Source: Peribolospora baueri (Eukaryota; Basidiomycota; Peribolosporomycetes; Peribolosporales; Peribolosporaceae). From it: a stretch of 64,000 nt of DNA. The DNA lies in contig JAMDHS010000062.1 of assembly GCA_029717555.1 (NCBI GenBank), positions 1 to 64,000 of the forward strand, written 5' to 3'. Below the pieces are notes generated by a model. That model searched no databases and had not been told where the DNA came from. It saw only the letters and a list, made by a program, of their open reading frames with translations. Below, piece by piece: positions 59,428-64,000 of this stretch (positions within the stretch are counted from its first letter, which is position 1; each line of letters starts with the position of its first letter). Made by a program: the position numbers and the translations under genes.

Positions 59428-60295
59428 TCATGCTTTGGAGGGGGTGGAGAGTTGTACGGCCAGGGCGGAGGGTCGGCCGTCTGGTGTCTCGAAAAGGGAT
59501 TTGGCGTGTTGCCGTTCCTGACAGATAGATAAATAGGTAAAACGGATGGATGGATGAACAAACAACGGATGGATTGAATGTTATCTTCGTTCGCCGGCTC
59601 ACCTTGTCGGTGACTCTCTTGAAATCCAACACCCTGAGCTTTGCGCACTTCCATACGACGTACTCCCGGTAGTGCTTCTTCCTCGCCACAGGGTTGCCCA
59701 TGAGAGAGAGAAAGGTTAGGTAGGGGAACCGGGCGAGCGGGTCGAGCTGGTCAAAGTCTGCGATCGCGTTGTTCGTGAGGATGAGGGTGGAGAGGGAGGG
59801 GAGGGAGTGGGCGAGGCGCGGGTCGAGGCGGGAGACGAGGTTGTTGGCGAGGATGAGGGTGTGGAGGCGGAGGAGGAGGGGAAATGAGGCAAGCGCACGG
59901 ATATCGTTGTCCGTCAAATCGATTGCGTCGTTTTGGTCCTGGGAGAGGGAGGAAGAGGAGGAGGAGCGAAAGAGGTGCGGTGAGTGTGGCGGCGACGCGA
60001 CGTTCAGACACTGGTATCCACGCCCGGCCGCCGGTCGCTCCATTTCCTCGCTTGTTTGCTTCCTTCCTTCCTTCTCTTATTTTTTCGTTTCGCTCACCCT
60101 CGTGACGCCCAAGTTTTCGATCGCGGGGATCCTGTGGCCTGGGGAAGGAAGAAGACAGGAAAGGAAACGGATGGGTGACAAGCTTCCCGGGTCGGGTCGC
60201 ACGAGCGGCGACGCACCTCGGAGATCGAGCTCGCGGTCCTTGAGCGTGTTGATGGCCGAGGGAGACCGCGCGACGAGCTCTGGAGTGAGCTTCAT
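59428..60295 (-). CDS. LEA1: U2 snRNP protein A' (Lea1)
   Basis: Leucine-rich-repeat protein that binds U2 snRNA stem-loop IV with U2B''; needed for the U2 snRNP in pre-mRNA splicing. Four exons (60295-60217, 60138-60098, 59938-59603, 59517-59428) give 181 aa. The start MKLTPELVARSPSAINTLKD and ELDLRGHRIPAIENLGVTRD are family hallmarks. LRRs follow (LHTLILANNLVSRLDP, LSTLILTNNAIADFDQLDPL), then FLSLMGNPVARKKHYREYVV and LRVLDFKRVTDKERQ. It stops at LSTPSKA, whereas human and yeast proteins run 60-75 residues further. The stop lies where homologues usually continue with a basic tail, so the C terminus is short, or a later exon was missed. Confidence 0.92.
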
Positions 60296-60949
60296 TGGCG
60301 CGGGTGGGGGGAGGCGAAGGGAGAGGAAGAGGAGCGGGAGGGGACGAGAAGGACAAGCGAGCTGGTGGTCGTCGTGTGTGCTCCGAGTTATCTAGCTCTC
60401 GATCGCACTCCTTCCTCCTCGCTCGCTCGCTGGTCACGTGGAGCCGAGGTGGCCCGCGCGCAGGGCCAGCAGGGGCGCGTGTGCGCGGCGTGCGGGACGG
60501 TCTGCGGCACACGTGCGAGGAGGCGGCAAGGAGGGAGGCGGCGATAGCCGGGGTCAGGGCAGAGGGTAACCCTAGTCTGGCATCCGCCTGCGCCTGGCCG
60601 CCGTGGGACCGCCTCCTGAGCTGTCTGGGTCTGGCGGTGGCCGTCGCGGTGCGAGAGTTGAACGCCTTCGAAGAACCTCCTTCTTTACTTCCTCCTCCTT
60701 CTCGTTCACCTTCTCCTCCTCGTCGTCCTCACCTTCCTCGTCGTCCTCGCCTATCTCTCCCTCTCCATCCTCGCCCCCGTCCTCGTTTCCCGTCTCCCAT
60801 CGCGCATCGTCCGTCCCCCTCCCTGCGCTTCTTCCCCCTTCCCCAGCCCCGTCGCTCGCTTCTCGCCCGCACCCCTCCTCCCGCATCACCCCCATATCCA
60901 CCACCTTTTTCTTTCCATACCTCTCTTTCGCCCCTCTCTCCTTCTAAAC
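60296..60949. promoter_or_regulatory. Shared divergent region U2A'/septin
   Basis: 654 bases. AACCCTAG lies at 60568-60575. The last 250 bases form a C/T-rich leader to the septin start, typical of highly expressed fungal genes. Confidence 0.5.
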
Positions 60950-62841
60950 ATGGCCGACGTCTACGCCTCCAACGGCGCCAACCCCGCCGCCGCCGCCGCC
61001 GGCGGCGTCAGCTCTGCCGTCCGCAAGAAGCTCATGGGATACGTTGGCTTCGCCAACCTCCCCAACCAGGTCCACCGCAAGAGCGTTCGCAAGGGCTTCC
61101 ACTTCACTTGCATGGTCGTTGGTCAGTCCCACCGCCACCTCGTCTTCTATCCTTGCCTTTTCTCCTTCCCTCTTCCACGCGCCACCGCCCGTCGCGCATG
61201 TGGCTCGAGCCGGCCGTCGGGATGTGTCCTGCTCCTCGGTCATTCGCGCGCTGGGCCATGCTATCGTCCTCTCGTTCGTCACACTCGCCGGTGGCTCTGC
61301 TCACTCGTGCTCCTCCTTTGATCCCTCTTCCTGCAGGCGAGTCTGGTCTCGGCAAGTCCACCCTCGTCAACACGCTCTTCAACACCACCCTCTACCCTCG
61401 CAAGGAGGTCCTCCCTCCCGACGCCGAGAGGCCCAAGACGGTCGCCATTGAAAACATCAGCGCCAGTGCGTACGCGCGCGTCCTGTGATCCTTCCCTGCA
61501 ACTCGGCCACTCCCTTCTCCGGCTCTGACCTCGCTCACATCTCCCTCCTTCCCCCACAGACATCGAGGAGAACGGCGTTCGGCTTAACCTCACCGTCGTC
61601 GACACCCCCGGCTTCGGTGACTTTGTGAACAACGACGAGAGCTGGAGGCCCATCGTCCAGGACATCGAGGCTCGCTTCGATAACTACCTCGAGCAGGAGA
61701 ACCGCGTCAACCGCGCCAAGATGGTCGACAACCGTGTCCATGCTTGCCTTTACTTCGTTCAGCCTACCGGGCACTCGTGAGTTACTCCTGAGTCGCTGTT
61801 CTCACTGGTCGACTCTCGACGTCCCTTGACTGACAATCTGCTCTTTCCCCCTCCGCCCGCTCACCGCGCACGCAGCCTTCGGCCCATCGACATCGAGTTC
61901 ATGCGCCGCCTTCACACCAAGGTCAACCTTATCCCTGTCATCGCCAAGGCCGACACTCTTACCGACGAGGAGATCCTCTCCTTCAAGCAGCGCATCCTTG
62001 CCGACATCGCTCACCACCGCATCCAGATCTACCACGCCCCAGTCTACGATAATGAGGATGAGGAGACGATTGCGGAGAACGAGGAAATTGTCGTGAGTGT
62101 CCGTCGCATCGGCGGATCAATTGAGCGGCGGAGCCGTTCGTAACGGTCCGTTGAATGCCCTCTTTCTGCCCGTCTCCCCTTCCCGCAGCGTAAGATTCCC
62201 TTCGCCATCGTCGGCTCGGACCGCGAGGTGGACACTCCTGACGGCAGGCGAGTGCGTGGCCGTAGCTACCCGTGGGGCGTGATCGAGGTGGACGACGAGG
62301 ACCACTGCGACTTTGTCAAGCTGCGTCAGATGCTCATTCGCACGCACATGGAGGAGCTCAAGGAGTATACCAATGACGTGCTCTACGAGAACTACCGCTC
62401 CGAGAAGCTCCTCGCCATGGGTGTCACCCAGGACCACTCCGTTTTCAAGGAGGTCAACCCGGCTGCCAAGATGGCCGAGGAGCGCGCGCTCCACGAGGCC
62501 AAGCTGGCCAAGATGGAGTCGGAGATGAAGCTCGTCTTCCAGCAGAAGGTCATGGAGAAGGAGGCCAAGCTGAAACAGTCCGAGGAGGAGCTCTACGCGC
62601 GCCACCGCGAGATGAAGGACGCGCTCGAGAAGCAGAGGCTCGAGCTCGAAGACCGCAAGAGGCGCCTCGAGTCGGGCAGGCCTTTGACCCCGGAGAAGGT
62701 GAGAGCTGACCAGGCGGCGCAGTCTTGGTGGCCTGTTGTTCGTCGGGCGTAGGGCGGCCAACTGACACCGTCATTCATCTTCGTGTCCCCTTCGTCTCAC
62801 AGTCCGGCAAGAAGAAGGGCGGCTTCTCTCTCCGTGGATGA
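60950..62841 (+). CDS. CDC3: Septin, Cdc3/AspB group
   Basis: GTP-binding protein that polymerises into filaments and rings at the bud neck or septum. Six exons (60950-61121, 61337-61465, 61560-61776, 61876-62092, 62189-62698, 62803-62841) give 427 aa. The septin start [19 protein letters not shown] is typical of Cdc3/AspB. GTPase motifs: [15 protein letters not shown] (P loop), DTPGFGD (G3), IAKADTL (G4), IVGSD (G5), with septin-unique elements around [22 protein letters not shown]-terminal coiled coil follows ([20 protein letters not shown]), rich in Glu/Lys, ending [12 protein letters not shown]. Other septin groups differ in the first block, so Cdc3 is favoured over Cdc12. Confidence 0.95.
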
Positions 62842-63862
62842 GCGATGTCTTGACGCCGTTAAAACGTCTCTACCGACTGTCCACGCTTTCAGCATCTATT
62901 TACCTCGACGCTTCTCTCGTTTTCCATCGGTTGATACCATGTCGCGCCGCGTTGCCTTGCGTCGCGTGTGCGACACCCCCACCCACCCTGACTTCCCCGT
63001 TTCTCGGGTGCGGACGTTCGCCATTCCTCTCTTTCACCTTCTTGATTTCCGTCTGTCCTTCGACGTTTCCTTTCCTAATTTCTGGTCTCCCCGTCGGAAG
63101 ATCGCATGGCGCTTTTTCCACCTCTCGCTCGTTTACCCTCTCTTCGTTTCACTTTCCTTTTCCCCTTTGGGACCGGAAGGCTCTCGGTTCGTTCATCAAT
63201 CATGGACGGCTTCTCCTTCATCGTCTCTGTCCGGGCCGGATTGGCCACGTACTCCATATCATGTCTCCTACCATTCCTCCATCCTATCTGGTCGAGCTCC
63301 GTCGCGGCGTGGACCGTGGCTCGTGACCGGTGACCGGCCGTGGTTGGTAGAACGGACGGAAGGATGGATGTACCGTCCACGCTTTCCTCGTCCTCTCCCC
63401 TTCTCTCCTAGTTCCCCTCCTTGACGTGCACCCCACGCCGCCGTTCCTTCTTTCGTCAGTCCTCGTCTGGAACCTCGCGCCTGTCTCTTCCCTCCCTCCC
63501 GTTCTCTTCGTTTCCCCCTCCCTCCTCCAGTCTCTTTCTCTTTCTCGTCTCCCCAGCGTCTGTCATGTCTTGTCCTGTTTCCTCCGCCCTCTCTCATCCC
63601 AGTCTTCTTCGTGTCTGTCATGGAAAGGAAAAATCCTCCGTTTCTCTACACCTCCCACTGCAGATGCTGTTGAGCACCTCGGGCGACTGAGACGGGGTTT
63701 GCTGCGGCAATCACTTTCTTCTCGGCTACAGCGACTTCGACCACCGACGTCGTTGCTCATCCGCTTTCCATCTCTTTCCTCCTTTTCCTCCATTCTCTCC
63801 TCCACCATTTCCGCTTCCCACTGGCGTCGGTCGCTCGACGCCACGCCCTACCAACGACCGCG
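62842..63862. other. Intergenic region downstream of septin gene
   Basis: About 1 kb, strongly C/T-rich throughout. Long frames (up to 213 codons) exist on the forward strand but look like low-complexity shadows (PSSPP, FPLWDR) without similarity. It probably holds the septin 3' UTR and the next gene's promoter. Confidence 0.45.
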
Positions 63863-64000
63863 ATGGCCACCCTGCGCACCATCGGTTCATGGGCGCTCCG
63901 AGCGTCTCCAACGGCCTGCTCCCTGACCTCCTCCGCCACGTCTTGCCCCCTCTCCTACCGAACTCAAATACGCTCCTCCCACATCGGCTCCATGCCCATC
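63863..64000 (+). CDS. Partial: probable mitochondrial ribosomal protein uL6m
   Basis: A forward frame opens with MATLRTIGSWALRASPTACS, an Arg/Ser-rich stretch like a mitochondrial targeting sequence. It continues to RSSHIGSMPI at the window end. The IG-x2-PI motif after a short leader is how L6 proteins begin (SRIGKKPI in bacteria, SHIGKLPI-like in mitochondria). Only 46 codons are visible, so this is an inference from one motif. No in-frame stop is seen before the window ends. Confidence 0.4.
   Translation, partial: MATLRTIGSWALRASPTACSLTSSATSCPLSYRTQIRSSHIGSMPI

Noticed and set aside
62783-63424. 213-codon forward frame after the septin gene
   Set aside because: It overlaps the septin's last exon in another frame and is C/T-driven low complexity with no family resemblance.

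Overview
This is 64 kb of GC-rich, gene-dense, intron-rich fungal nuclear DNA. The set of orthologues (FKS1, GAS/GH72, Ras, septin, COP9 signalosome subunit 6, Mtr10, Atg26) together with many short introns that almost all start GTGAGT, GTGAGC or GTGCGT points to a basidiomycete. A yeast-like Pucciniomycotina (Microbotryomycetes type) is my best guess, but the species cannot be fixed from sequence alone. I worked out exon models by hand by keeping the reading frame through every splice site. Lengths given for complete genes come from those models.

Layout: 1-1.3 kb, degenerate tandem repeats and a broken Ty3/gypsy integrase end. 1.35-7.4 kb (-), sterol glucosyltransferase ATG26. 7.4-12.5 kb, a gene-poor stretch with an almost perfect 157-bp inverted-repeat element and a broken APH-type kinase gene. 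12.6-22.1 kb, a divergent cell-wall pair: a GH72 beta-1,3-glucanosyltransferase (-) and beta-1,3-glucan synthase FKS1 (+). 22.9-33.9 kb, housekeeping genes: ULP1 (-), Yippee (+), BET1 (-), succinyl-CoA ligase alpha (+), RPD3-type histone deacetylase (-), V-ATPase subunit F (+). 34.6-36.8 kb, a small secreted cysteine protein (-) and an HNH-fold protein (+). 37.9-39.5 kb (-), a second Ty3/gypsy fossil. 39.7-51.3 kb, CSN6 (+), ribosomal protein eS27 (+), importin MTR10 (-), Ras (+). 53.1-64 kb, mitochondrial dicarboxylate-type carrier (-), a free-standing HyuB half of 5-oxoprolinase (+), U2 snRNP A' (-), a Cdc3-type septin (+), and the first codons of a probable mitochondrial ribosomal protein uL6 (+) cut by the window end.

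Nearly all neighbours alternate in strand, giving a chain of divergent (shared-promoter) and convergent pairs. The pair with a clear functional logic is GAS/FKS1: one enzyme makes beta-1,3-glucan chains at the plasma membrane and the other elongates and rejoins them in the wall. No CRISPR, operon or biosynthetic gene cluster was seen, and no RNA gene could be supported. The most unusual items are the hairpin element next to the broken kinase, the isolated HyuB gene with 11- and 13-nt exons, a GC-AG intron in ATG26, and the altered echinocandin hot-spot residues in FKS1.
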